A DNA stretch of 64,000 nt from Chlorokybus atmophyticus (taxonomy: Eukaryota; Streptophyta; Chlorokybophyceae; Chlorokybales; Chlorokybaceae), in NCBI GenBank assembly GCA_009103225.1, contig RHPI01003642.1, forward strand, positions 157,132 through 221,131, read 5' to 3'. This document shows, piece by piece, positions 46,333-58,400 of this stretch (its first letter is position 1; the number at the start of each line of letters is the position of its first letter). The notes beneath the pieces are model-generated. The model ran no database searches and was not told the origin of the DNA. It saw only the letters and a list, made by a program, of their open reading frames with translations. The translations under genes were made by a program, and so were the position numbers.

Positions 46333-47286
46333 TCATTTGACTAGCCCATCTATGCTGAGCTCAGGCAGCACAGGCAGATGATTACATATGTCGGTTTGCC
46401 AGGTGCGACAACTTTGAGGAACTGCTGCCAGGTGTTTGGTAACAAAAAAGAAATTGATCCGCAAGGGCATGCCTGCAAGCTGCGAGAAATGTGCCACCAC
46501 CACCTTGCCCGCAAACCTTCCAGGCATCAGCATACCTGCTCACCTCGCACAACTCTACAGCTGCGCTGCTATGCTCCTCCCACCCGTGACGTGCGGCCAC
46601 CTCGCACAGCCCACGCCACGCGCAGTCACTGAAGTCACCCCTTGACACGGCGTTGATGTCCCCGCACAACACAACATTACGCATTGGCATGTTGGAAGAA
46701 GAGCACAGCTGCGCGAACACCGCACGTAGCTGCTCAACGCGTAGAGCCTCCGCCCTGTTGTCCAGATGTACCGCGCAGATATTGAGCGGCTCCTCAGCGT
46801 GCATGCAACAACACAACATCATGCGCAGTTCGTGCCCTTCACGTGTCGGCAGTGGGTGCGATCGCATGTTGTCTATTGGGTAGCGGCTGAGCACCGCCAT
46901 GCCGTGGTCCTCATTCCCAGGTGCAAACACTACCTGCACATAGCCAGACCAGCAATAGCTTAACCTGTCGCATGCAAGAAGTGGACTCACTCGCATCGGC
47001 TGCATGGATGTGAAGTGTGTTGATGTTGTCATTATACGGTGGTATCGGTGTAGTCAACACTGTGGCGCTGCCAGACTACACATAGCAGCGAGCAGTGTGC
47101 GTGCGTGTGCGCGCGGCTCTGACTCACCTGCCAGTTGAGCTGTTCTGCCACGCTGCGTGCAAGCTCTTCGGGCGTCATCTGCAGTGCAACAACATCGGTG
47201 CCAGCTTGCGCCAGAACCTCTGCCACGCCGCCACTCGTGCAAGCTTCGCTCTCCGCTCCGCAGAGGTTCCACGTCATCAACCTCAT
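46333..47286 (-). CDS. endonuclease/exonuclease/phosphatase (EEP) family protein, frame break near the 3' end
   Basis: Exon 1 47286-47128 and exon 2 from 46933, joined in phase 0. EEP motifs: MRLMTWNLCG (start), AGTDVVALQ, EDHGMAVLSRYPI, ICAVHLDNR, NVVLCGDINA and DAWKVCGQGGGGTF. The metal-binding Glu usually next to ALQ is Met here (LQMTPE), a non-standard residue. The expected C-terminal motif (RIDYxF...DHLPV) is present as PLRINFFFV...NHLPVLPELSI but in a different frame from GGGGTF. The two frames meet at about 46465-46510. Either a 31- or 37-nt intron, a sequencing or assembly indel, or a true frameshift explains this. The family cleaves phosphodiesters in nucleic acids or lipids; substrate unknown. 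Confidence 0.7.
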
Positions 47287-47357
47287 AGCTACCTACCATG
47301 CACATTAACGCCAAGTCGAGGGCCGGAGCAGAATAGACGCACCAATCAGCTGCGGGT

Positions 47358-47412
<55 letters not shown>

Positions 47413-47870
47413 CAGCTCCAGGCAGGAGCTGGCTGCTTGCTGTTAGGCCTAGCATTTGAAACATCTTCAACTTCAAATCTCAAACACTTCCGACAAAGCC
47501 ATAGCCGTACAGCGCTGCGCTGCGATAACATCGTTGCACTTCTAACCAAAATGTCTGATATCGCCAATCTGGCGTAGAACGGGCTGAAGGCGGCGGCGGC
47601 GGCGGCGGTGGGCGGGCTAGCGGGCGGGGCGTCCTGCTGGAGGTAGCAAGAGTGCAGGGGACGTGCACGCGCAAGGGGCTGTCAGCGTAGGATCTTTGTT
47701 CATGACGGTAAGCACAAGGGCAACATTAGGGGTATCGCAGTGCTACGGTAGCGGCGGCGGCCGGGGCGTACTCATCGTTGGAATCGTCTTCGTCGCTGTA
47801 TGAACGGCAAGGCAGCTGGCGGAAGCGCTGCAGAACGTAGTGTAGTTTGCATGCGTTCCTGGTGGCTTCA
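47287..47870. other. divergent intergenic region, EEP / RPA43
   Basis: Contains the TC microsatellite at 47361-47409, which as GA repeat would lie about 75 nt upstream of the EEP ATG, and a GGC-rich stretch at about 47588-47640. Confidence 0.5.
47361..47409. repeat. (TC)n microsatellite, 49 bp
   Basis: Perfect dinucleotide run of about 24.5 units. Confidence 0.97.
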
Positions 47871-49905
47871 ATGTCCGCGGTGAGGGCGGAGCTGCTACGC
47901 AGCAATGGGGGGGCATCCGGGAGTGGGAGGGTTGGGAGCGAGCAGGGCGCTGATGCCAATGTGGAGGGTCCCAACTCATGGCTGCGGGAGGTTATCGCCA
48001 GCCTGCGGGTGGACATGCACCCGTCGCACGCTGGCCCGCGCTTTGCTGCCGGGCTGCGGAGCCATCTCAACAAGCTGCTCATGCGGTGCGTCTTTCCTTT
48101 GCCCAACCGCTGTCTTGGTTCACATTGTTGCACACGGTGTGGTGTCTTTCACATTCAGACACCTCCTTAGGCTGTTTACATGGCAATGATGTGTGATTGC
48201 ATGTACGCATTTGAAACGGCTGAGATGTGTTTTAAGTGCATGCATGCATTGAGCAGTACGCATGCGCATGTTTGCACAGCCAAAACAACTGATTCTCTTC
48301 ACAATGTTATTGTCGGCAGAAGCTTGTGTAACAAATGGATACGTCTACGTATCAAGTTATTTGAGATCCGCAATGCAACCTGCTGCAGGCATCGTGATAT
48401 ACGATGGGTTACTGCTTCTTGCGTCAAAATCATGAGATAATGGGAGGCTATTGCTTTGATCTTGTTCAAGTGCATGCGCCCTTCTGCTTTAGTATGCCAT
48501 GGTCTGGCCTGTTGAAGCGCTCATGGTCGAATCGCAGTGTTACAGCTGTACAAAGCTGCAGTGCTGCGGTTCGACCATGGTCTGTACAAAGCAGCTGGAT
48601 TGCCTGCCAGTCAATGCTCAGCAGATAGGTTGCCAGTTAAAGGTTGTCTGGTTTTGTAACAATGGAACATGTCCTGGGTTGTCATCTCAGCAGTTGTAGC
48701 AATGCCCTTCGGTTGTTGTTGCCGCAGTGGTAGTTTTTCTTGTTTAAGCAGATGTCAAATTTCTGCCCACACTTGACGGGACAGGTTCAGCTGTTCTAGC
48801 AGCTACGTACTCACGAGCGCTGCATGGATTGTGTGCGCACGCACCCCCCACGTGCGGGTTGGGGGAAAAGATGGGTGGGAGTGGGGTATGTCCCTAGTGT
48901 TCATGTTCTCATGGCATGTATCGCATGCAAGCATTGTCCGAGCAAGCACTTGTTTGCAACAGGTACAACAGCGGGCTTGGAGGGGTGGTGCTCGCCTACT
49001 TTGACGAGAAGCTGGCGAGCAAGGACATACCGCTGTTGCCGGGGATCAACCCGTACTTTCGGGTCCAGCTGACGGCTCGTGTCCTACTATTCACGCCCGT
49101 TGTCGGCAGCCGCCTTGGTATGCTGCAGTGCATCTGGTCAAGCACATATGTGTGCATAGCATGTTGTCAAGTCCTGCATGAGCCCATTTGATCACAGCCG
49201 TTGCACATAGCTTGTCTGCTAAAAGCACTTTTGTTGTCTTTGCAGCTGGCAAGGTAATGACGGTACCTGCTGACTTCATTGGTCTACTTGTGTTGGGAGT
49301 CTTCAGCAGTACCATACCAGCCGACAGCATAAGGCCTTCGCTAAGATTCCATTCTGGAGCAGGTTGCTGGCAGGATCAGCAAGACAGCTTCCACCAATTT
49401 ACAGAAGCCTCCGACGTGGTGTTTGTCGCTTCGCAGTATGTGGTCTGCTTGGATGCAGTTGTGCTCTCTAAGAATGCAGCAGTGACTCATGTTGTTTATC
49501 ACCTTTTGCCAGAGTCAATGTGGATGATGACTTTGTCCACATTATGGGGTCCCTGACCGAATCGCAAATCGGCAATATTACACATGCACCGCTGAAACTC
49601 AGTCACAAGGCTGCAGCAGTCAGGAGACAGTTGCCCAACATTAATGTGGCAAATGGCGACAGGTACATGTGTGGTGATCACTGTGCATGGAGTGCTCACG
49701 GTGAAGCTTTCCTGTTTGTTTCAGTTGTATTGCGTTGTTAATGTGGACGCCTTTGTTGGACAGTGGAGGACATGTGGCGAAGGTAGCAAAAGTGAAGCGG
49801 CAGAGGACAGCCAACGGCGAAAACAGTGAGATCTTGCAGACCCCTGCTATAGAGCCAAGTGGTGTCGAACACCCCAGTAAGAAGAGAAGGACAGCACCAA
49901 TTTGA
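47871..49905 (+). CDS. RPA43: RNA polymerase I subunit RPA43 (POLR1F)
   Basis: Five exons: 47871-48085, 48963-49117, 49246-49435, 49513-49662, 49725-49905; phases agree, 296 residues. After a low-complexity N-terminus comes the SHS2/Rpb7-N-like segment YNSGLGGVVLAYFDEKLA, then NPYFRVQLTARVLLFTPVVGSRL. Then AGKVMTVPADFIGLLVLGVFSSTI follows, the highly typical 'hIgLLVLGvFNasI' strand of A43. An OB-like region with VNVDDDFVHIMGSL ends the fold. The C-terminus is a basic tail with PSKKRRTAPI, probably a nuclear localisation signal. A43 pairs with RPA14 in the Pol I stalk and contacts RRN3. The 877-nt first intron is the longest in this gene. Confidence 0.9.
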
Positions 49906-49981
49906 TCAGCCGCGACCAAGCCTGGCAGCTCACAATTGTTGAATGTGAAGTATGATCATGTTGCAACACAATGTAATCATT

Positions 49982-50019
49982 ACAGAGTTGATTATGAAAT
50001 ACAGAGTTGATTATGAAAT
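49982..50019. repeat. 19-bp perfect tandem duplication
   Basis: The unit starting ACAGAGTTGATT at 49982 is repeated exactly at 50001, in the short interval between the convergent RPA43 and glycosyltransferase genes. Confidence 0.9.
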
Positions 50020-50108
50020 GCAGACTGACAGTTATGTAGTCACTGCTTTCAGATATAGGTAACAGAAGCTTGCAACAGGCAACGCGATGTTGCGAGTCGC
50101 CAAATGTA

Positions 50109-52100
50109 TCACCGCGCACGGGTGTTATGGTCGCTACTGATGAAAGGCAAGTCTCCTAGTGGCGGCAGATTCAAGTATCGGGGCAGTGACTCAACCTCAA
50201 GAGCTACATCGCTTCCCAAGTCCTCACCCGTGCTCGTCCTCTTGTTCTTGACCACGAACCCTGTGACGCGCTCGCGACGCGGGGCTCGAGGAAAGGCATA
50301 ATGTATAGTGTACAGCTGATGTTCCAATAAGAACTGGTTCCACAAGATGGTCCAGTGTTGCTGTGGCTGATTTACATAACCGGCCGCATCCAACCAGCCG
50401 TGAAAGCTCTGCCATGCTGTGGGCAGTGCAAGCATTGCCCATTCACATGCTCGTGGCGACCTGTAGATGGGCTGTGACTTGTAGTCTTCATGCCACACTG
50501 ACATTTGCAGCAACAGACATGTCAGCAGAGATACTAGTCATGCGCTTGGGATATAGGATGACTGACGACGTATTGTGCTGCACATTAGAGTGGAAGCAGC
50601 CTGTTACCTGGGTGCAGGCATAGGGATGCAGCGCTTGGGTCAGTCTCACGTACGTAGTACTCCATCACCATGTTGCGCAAGAACTGGTACATTAGAGGGC
50701 TGCGCTGGTGGATGGCAGGCAATGTCTTAGGTGATGACTCGCAAAGTATCACAAGGTGCTTGCAAGCTTACAAAATGTGTGCGCCAAGACTCTGTTCATG
50801 GTCATGCTGACAGCAACTACCTGTCGATGCAGCCTTCACTGCCTGTACCTGACTTCAGTGTCTTCTTCAAGAATCAAGCCCACATTCCTGAGAGAAACAG
50901 GCTCAAACGCTTCTAGCCATGCAGTGGTCCAGCCTGCAGGCCTCGCACGCCAGATGACTCGCTGATTACCGTGGGGCCAGTTCGTGCTCGTGGCAATGTC
51001 TCTGCACCTGTGCTGCAGAAGTGTTTGCGAGCAGAAGAGGTGTATAACACTCGATATGTGTTTTGCACAACACTGTGGTTGTTGCGCATGTGCGCTGTAC
51101 AAGCACTGTGTCTCCTACGCACACCTTCTGTTGTGAGCTGCATCCCCGCAACGGTCACAGAACACATCCAGGTTGACCCAATCGCCAGTGTAGTTGACGC
51201 GAGCAAGAGAGTTCAGAAGCCTTTGCAGCCCATCCAGATGACGGCACGCAAGCACCTTCGCACCAAAAACTGCAAGTAAGTGCATGCACAGTTGCTGACA
51301 GCAGTATGTACTGGGGCAAGCCGAAGGTCCTACAACAATCCAAAGTCCACAGCACCCTTCGAACGTATGGTGCAACTTGCAGTGAAACATGCCTTCTGCA
51401 AACACCCTCTGCACTAATCTGTTAACTTGACCAAGTGCTATGGTCCAGTCAGCAATTTGCTGAAAGTTTCGCGTCCTGGCAAGCGCAGTGACACACCTCA
51501 GCTATCCAAGGTAAATGGCAATCAGACTGCTGCCAGTTAGGCTTAATTGAGATTTGACAGTGGTTCAAAGCCGTTGACTATGCAAAAGTCAACCACCAAA
51601 GCCGTGTCACTGAGTGTCGCGTTCAAACGCTCCTCCATGCACTGTAGTTCTTGCAGCGCCTTGGCTGCTCGAGGACCAATGCAGAAACTTGCTTGTCCAC
51701 AATGCGGAAGGAAGAACTCAATCAGCAGAGGTGCGATCGACCTCACCTTGATGTCAAGGATGAAGGATTCCTGCACATCCTGCGTGAGGTGTGGCGCTAG
51801 CACGGGCAGCTGCTGCTCACGGAGTTGGTGGCTGCGTCGGGCAATGCCAGTGGCGGTGCTGAGGAAGTTTAACTGCCCCTCCTGGTCGTCAACCCCAGCG
51901 CCGGCGTGGCCCCCACCCACGACGCCCCTCGAGAACGCCACGGCGGCGGACAGGACGCCGATAAGCAGCAGCAGCATCCACAACCAGCGCCGCTGCTGCA
52001 GCGCTCGCCGCCTCTTGCTCGCCCCTGGCGTCACCGGCGCCTGCGCCCCTGGCGCCTGCGCCCCTCCTCCTCTCCTAGCCGACGGCGGCGGCGACCACAT
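50109..52100 (-). CDS. type II membrane glycosyltransferase (nucleotide-diphospho-sugar transferase superfamily)
   Basis: Firm parts: first exon from 52100 (start) to about 51545; a segment in 51520-51110; a segment ending at 50849; exon 50699-50608; last exon 50497-50109. The last two joins agree in phase; earlier ones are not resolved. The N-terminus has a short Pro/Arg-rich cytosolic part and one signal anchor (WLWMLLLLIGVLSAAVAF), as in Golgi enzymes. Catalytic-domain motifs: RHLDGLQRLLNSLARVNYTGD...LDVFCD, NWPHGNQRVIWRARPAGWTTAWLEAF, VGLILEEDTEVSPLMYQFLRN (acidic metal site EED) and CEWAMLALPTAWQSFHGWL. This arrangement matches a plant/algal glycosyltransferase family acting in the Golgi; donor and acceptor are unknown. 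Confidence 0.78.
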
Positions 52101-52300
52101 GTTCGTCTCCCCCGCGCCTCCTGCTCCTCACCCAACCGCCATGAGCACCCTCTCCGCCGCCACCACCACCGCCGTCACCTTCGCCTCACCCATCCTCGTC
52201 GTCGCCGTCCACCTCATTGTCGTTGTCAACGTCGTCGTTAGCACCTCTGAGGCTGTTATCGCCGGTAGCAGTGTGCTCCACTAGGGTTTTGGAGCGCACC
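52101..52300. promoter_or_regulatory. likely shared promoter, glycosyltransferase / POP4
   Basis: 200 bp between divergent start codons, GC-rich with CGCCGCCACC-type repeats. No core motif recognised. Confidence 0.45.
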
Positions 52301-54202
52301 ATGGCGGGGGGCACAGGCAAAGGTGGGCATGCGGGGTTGTCGGAGGCCAAGCGGCGGCGCCTGGAGGCGCTGAGTTCCGTCTACGGCGGTGGGGGCAAGC
52401 AGCCTTCATCAGCTGGGAGAGACACTCCTCCTACAACTCCTATTCATCCTACTCCTGCTGCTCATGTCGCTATTGCTGCTGCTGTTGAGGGGGCATCTGT
52501 CTCAGGGCGGCCGCCTGCAAGCTTGACTCAAGGACGCAGTCCTTCCACAAAAGGTAGTTGTCAAGCAAGCACAGCTGTCCAGCACAACACATGCTGAGTG
52601 CCGCACCCGCATTGCTTTATCCTCACTGACTGTCATAGTCTGTGACCAGTGTTGCATGCATGCGCGGCATGAAGCCATGCATTGCGTAATGTAACTCACA
52701 GGCACTCAGCTGCAAGACAGAGGTCAGCGTGTTGTTCCCCCATTGGTGCAAACCCGCCCAAACCAGCCGCCAAGACAGCAGACATTACAGCAACACAGAC
52801 AAGCACAGGTGCCTCCGCCTTCGCACTGCACGCCGATAGCAAGGCTGCTGCCACCTGGTGCGGTTGTCGACAAGCTTCAGGTGGTCAAGTGAAATGCTGC
52901 GTTGCAATTATTCATCGCCATTGGTTTGTCCAGTTCTCGGTGTGTGATATGAGACACGTGCTTGCGTGTATGCTGTCCATGTTGTGTGCAAACAATAGTC
53001 GCATATATGTATGAGACTGTATGTGGTTACTCAGGCGTTGAGGTCGAAGAGCGGTCCGGACGGCGAGTATGTTGATGCTTTGGTCACGGAGTTGCTGTCG
53101 ACAAACCCAAAGGTAAGCGACCCTGCCACTGACCCTGCCACTGCCACTGTGCTGCTTGCACCCACATAACTCACACCGCATCTTGTCACGCAGTGGTTGG
53201 ATGCCACCTTTGTGCTTGACTCCAAGGTGCGAGACAAAGTGGTGCTGCTTGACAATCCCACAGCGCAGGTGACTACTTTCAAATTCTTACACAATACCAT
53301 ATGTCACTTTGGCTAGTATGTAAGAGGTTGTAACACGCAAAGAGGGTGCTTGCATGTACGCAGTTCTCCCTAGAAGGATCCCGTGTAAAGGAGAGGGCCC
53401 GCACCGTTGCTGCAGCGCGCAAGCGAGCAGCGAGCTCTGCGGCTATGAAGGCCATGCGCCTGCATGACATGCCTGCTGAGCTCTGCAGGTATGCTTTACT
53501 TACATAGCGCAGCTGGTGCTGTTGGTTCTTAATGCAGTAACTGTGCCCCAGGCATGAGATTTATCAACCGCTGCAAGCGATTTGGGAGGAGTATGCGCAA
53601 GACTTGCTGCAGGGCTGCAGGTGTGGACCAGTTACACATACCCAACAATCGCACAATCATGTGGCTTTTTGACAGCTGCCATAAACCTTTACCTTGTTGT
53701 CTGACTGCAGTGATGAGTCAGCTTTGCTGTCGCGCTTGATGGTTATGGACCGGCATGGTGCTGTGCTAAGACGTGAGTGTACAAAGAGCCCAGACTAGGT
53801 CACTGGTAACGCGCATCGTGATGTGGTTACGTGCACTTATACGTGTACTGTTGCCTGCCACAGTTACACATGCACGCCAGCCAACTTACGTGGGACTTGA
53901 GGGGATAGTTGTGATGGAAACGGCGTGTACGTTCCGGTTGGTAACCAAGCACAACAAATTGCAAGGTATGATGCACTTGAGCACAACAACCTGCTCGTTG
54001 CTCACTTCAGAGGCCACGTATGTTCTCACACATGCTCTTTATGGCAATTGCAGTGGTGCCCAAGCAGGGAGCGGTGTTTGAGATGCAGGTGGGTCTGCGC
54101 ACCGTCGTCTTGTACGGGAAGCAGCTGTTGCAAGCTCCAAGAGGCGCAGCAAAGCGCTCCAGAGCCAACACCGCATCGATGTTGCCGACCATTGAGTTGT
54201 AG
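52301..54202 (+). CDS. POP4: ribonuclease P/MRP subunit POP4 (RPP29)
   Basis: Nine exons: 52301-52553, 52702-52880, 53035-53112, 53194-53268, 53364-53488, 53552-53620, 53711-53772, 53864-53965, 54054-54202; phases agree, 363 residues. The C-terminal half has the Rpp29 pattern: SRVKERARTVAAARKRAAS (basic helix), IYQPLQAIWEEYAQDLL, LLSRLMVMDRHGAVLRLTHARQPTYVGLEGIVVMETACTF (the Sm-like core; quoted in pieces: LDRHGA-like turn, PTYVGLEGIVVMET), RLVTKHNKL, KQGAVFEM and VLYGKQL. It is an essential protein of the nuclear enzyme that trims tRNA 5' leaders and of RNase MRP. The N-terminal 140 residues are Pro/Gln/Thr-rich and make the protein about 140 residues longer than human RPP29 (220). Confidence 0.93.
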
Positions 54203-55463
54203 GCCGCGCATGAGGCTGCAGCCACAGGGATATTCATCAATAACGCTTGGTTGCAACAGGTGACTACTACTCACATACAACTAGCCAACACCAACTCAGC
54301 CTGTGATGCTTGTCTGCATCTCCGCCATGACAGAATTGGAGGACCCCACACTCTCGCTCTTTGCCTGCTTGTAAGTTGCGAGAGATTGATATTGCGGCCA
54401 GCAGAAGATCCAAGAACTACCTGTGTGGCAGTACCCGCGCAACCGTGTGACTCGGCTACTTCAGGTACGCAAGCCGACTTTCAATGTTTTGTTTTTCTCT
54501 CGAACTTATCAAACTAAGCCACCCAGACAACCTCCTCTAGCATGCAAACCTTCACCAGCTGTCTCTGAAGCCCTTGATGTGGAGCTTCAGTTCAGGCCAA
54601 TGAGGAACGCAGCCAAATCAAGCCCTGCCCAATATGACTGTAGCTATCCTCAACACCCTCCGTAACGGTGGCTGTCGCAGCATCTGCTCCCCCTCCAGCA
54701 TGTGTATGCTTTGGCGCAAGCAAGCCTCAATGACAGACTGCTACAAGTGAAGGGGGCATGCTGTCATCGCCTCCTGCAGCCCCCAGGCTGCCCAGTGGCG
54801 CTCTGCCCGATCTGCGTTTTGAAGCACTGCGTGCAGTACCCCAGCTGCCTACAGTAGCACGTGCCTACAGTAGCACCCGGCAATGACATATGCGCAAGCG
54901 CAATGTAACGATGTGAAGCCGCTATTTGTAGCAAGAAACGCATTGCTTCATCACAACGCATTCATGTCCATTGAGGGTAAAACTGCGCCTGTATGCTGGC
55001 ATGACTGACAGGGTTGGACCGCTTTGGCAGTTGTTGCTACTCTGATACACGATGATGCTGTATAGTGGTATTGATCTTGAGTTGGCATGGAGAGTGGTGG
55101 TGTGTATGTGATGTACGCATAGCCCACAAAGTGACGCGCTTCCGTGTAGCACACTTCATACATAACAGTGAAGTTGTAAAGCCACGACTCTGGTTTGTGA
55201 TACGATTATGGAAGTCTGAGGTCATGTGCAAGACTGCGAGCAGGCATGAACTCATGCCACTGCCGTGGGTCACTTGGCTGCTGCTAGCAGTGCAAGCGCC
55301 AGCACTGCAGGACAGTCATGTTGGCAGTGACAAGTTCAGCAGATCCAAATGCAAGGGCACAACACGAACACTAGAGATGGTGTCTGAGTATTGAATGAAG
55401 TCAACGGAGAACATGTTGACCAAGAAAGAAAGAAACACCAAGAGAGGGACTCTTGTGCACTGG
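54203..55463. other. intergenic between convergent POP4 and the ATAD3-fusion gene
   Basis: TGTAA occurs at about 54373, in reach of the POP4 stop. A 16-bp unit TGCCTACAGTAGCACG is repeated in tandem at 54846-54876. Open frames here are short and unrecognised; this 1.26-kb interval could hide a small gene but I see no support. Confidence 0.5.
54846..54876. repeat. 16-bp tandem duplication
   Basis: TGCCTACAGTAGCAC repeats with period 16. Confidence 0.85.
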
Positions 55464-58400
55464 CTACCTCCCGTTGCCGTTTGCTGCATGTTTGACATGC
55501 CCATTGACAAGCCCGTTGGCTTTGCTTTTCTTGACCACTTCTGTGAGAACTTCAACTGCCCCGTTGGCAGCTGGTTTCCCAAGCGCTTCTTCAAGCCCGG
55601 AGCTAAACAGCGCTGCATGGTGTCGAGCTTCAATGGTTGCCTTGCGATGATGCTCTTGGACCTTATGCTTGATGACGTCTTCAAACAACTGCGCTGTCAA
55701 GTTTGGATGCTCTTGAGAAAACACTGCGGCTTGCAGAGCAGCCATCAACTTGGCCAGCTCTCTCCCTGAGAAGCCTTCAGTCTGCTTGGCTGCTTGATCA
55801 ACCAGAGCTGAGTTCATGCTGTCTGCACCTATGGCTGTTGGTTTTCGCTTTGTCAGCAGGCCACCAGCTTTGATGGACAGATACTGAGTGTAATACAGCT
55901 CTAGCAGTTGCCGTCGCTGCGGAAGCGCCGGAAGGTCAAACTCCAACCACTCGTCTACTCGATCCGCCACCGCTGCGTCCAAGTCGCCCGGGCGATTGGA
56001 TGCAAGCACGAGCAGAAAGGAGCTCGTCTGGCAACCAGTTCTGTACAACACTGCATTCAGTGCTGAACGCAGCTGCTCGCCCATGGCTGCTCCCACCTGT
56101 ATATCACATGGATGAGACCACAGACAATAGCCAACGCACATTTGAATTTTGCAAACAAACACAGTACCACACCTCGCTTGCATCACGTCGCCTCAGAAAC
56201 GCATCTGCTTCATCGATGAATAACAATAAGCCTCGTCGGCTGCAAAGTAGTTTAAGGTCAGTCATGACATGAGTACTGAGCTCCAGCAGTGCAGACGCTA
56301 ATGTGCACACATGGTGTAGACGAGACTTCAAGGTCGCTGACCTTCTAGCAGCCCAGTCAAAGAGTTTATGTAGTTCTGTGACCGCATGTCGTCCCAAGGG
56401 GCCGACATCACCGCCACTCATGATGGCATAGTCCATTCCACACGAGCGAGCAAGCCTCTCTGCTGCCATTGTTTTCCCTGGATACACAGAAAACAATCTC
56501 AGTTCCCTGAAGCAGTTCTTGGACACGAGTCCTTTCAGCTAGTAAGCAGCCATTGAGCAGATGCAGTGTCAAGCTGTTTTGTGTCAAATGGCATACCAGT
56601 TCCTGGTGGGCCATAGAACAGCATGTGTCGGAACGGCATGTGATGGTGTCGCTGATTGGCGATTGATGATGCAGCTTGCTGCAAGCGCTTGTACAGGTTG
56701 TCCGCAAGTACAATGTCGTCAAACATTTTGCTTGAATCCTGGCGCACGCGCCACATAGAAAAGATACCAGCTGACGTTTCACGCACAAGCCGTGGCTTGC
56801 CAATCAGGCTCTGCAACGACCACAGCAATTTTAAGTGTGATCCGAACCAGGTGTCAACAATGAGATCGGATCAGCCTTGCAATCCGCATGAGCTGAGTCC
56901 CTGCAGCAAGCCTCATGCTCACCTGCAGCAGCTTGGTTGCGAATTGCGCCATAGCTTTGGACATGAAGTACGCCAATACGCACGCAGACACTGCCCCGGC
57001 CAGCAGCATCAGTCGCCGCGGATCAAGCAGCAACCCATGGATGCCTTGACCCATGCGGCTGAGTGCAGCTTCAACCATCTGCTGACGAGCATGCCCCTGC
57101 GCAGCAATCTGACGCAGAGTGACATCTTCGTTCTCGCGGGCCTCCCTGCAGTGCAAGCAACAATCTCAGCTTCCAGCTCACAAGCGTTGGTACTGCTAAC
57201 AGCTGATGATGCTTGATGAAGTTGCTTGTGTATTGTTCTCACCTGATGCGCCCGTCTGCTTCAGTCAGCGCGCGTTCTCGTGCCGTAGCCTTGTCCAGCT
57301 CGGCTCGTTCTTTATCGGCATCCAGCTGCAGCCGCAGCAAGCGTGCTTCAGTCTCATGCCTGCGCCCCTCTTGGCGTAATGTTACTGCCTCCTGTAGCTT
57401 CACCAACTCCACCTGCCAGAGTACCGGTAACTGTGTTAGCAGGACTCCTTCATAACGGTCGCTCCCTCTGCAACAGATAAGTCTCCGACCACAACATCTG
57501 GCACGAAATACAACGTAGACCAAGGCAAGGTCATGCTCTTGAGCACTACCTGCTGAGCCACGGCCAGGTCTGCTTCTGCTCGGGCTCGCTCCAGGCTGAG
57601 CTGGTACTCGTACTGCGCCAGCTGCCATTGACAACCCAGCTCTGCGGCGCAGGATCCACCATGGTGCACAACCGACAAGCTGTTGGACTTGACATTCTGG
57701 TTGCCAGTGATATCAGTAACAGACCCAGCAGGAACAACTACTGTGACTGCTCCTACACCAGATGGCTGGATTGTGGCTGCATAGTGGGTGTCATTCGACT
57801 TGCCAAAGGTGGAGATGCTCCCACCAGCGCTACCAAGCAACACCTGTGCAGTGCACTGGTTGTTTGATTCGGTACAATGTACACAGTGCATGCATTGAGT
57901 AGTTGCAGCAAGGGCAGGTACCTTGGACGCCGTGAAGTCGTCTACCGCTTCACTCCACGAAAAGGTTACATTGAAAGGGCCGTCCTGCTCCGCATCAGGG
58001 CCGTTGACCACGCATTCTGGAGGAACCTCATCGCGATAGATTCCCACAGCCACAGGCGACTCGAAACCCCGGATGGTGTTGATATGCTCTCTTTGCTTGT
58101 TGAAGACGACTATGCTACCAGCCTTATCAGCCACATAGATATTGCCCCTGGTATCCACCTCAACACCCGTTGGCTCCACGAGCAATCCCGCTCCGAACTC
58201 CCCTACTGCGTGTCCTGTCTCATTGAACTCGCGCACTACCTTGCCAGAAGCATCCACAGCAAACAGCCTGCCCTCAGCACTCACTTCAACTGCAACAGGG
58301 CGGAAGTCTGCGTGGCTTACAAAAGACTGCTTGTAATTCATATTTGCATCAAATTGTAGCACTCGCGCATTGGGGCTGTCAGCGATGTACACCTGGTTCT

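Noticed and set aside
51547-52284. 245-codon plus-strand frame
   Set aside because: Antisense to the glycosyltransferase first exon; Ser/Pro/Thr-rich composition reflects GC-rich DNA, not a protein family.
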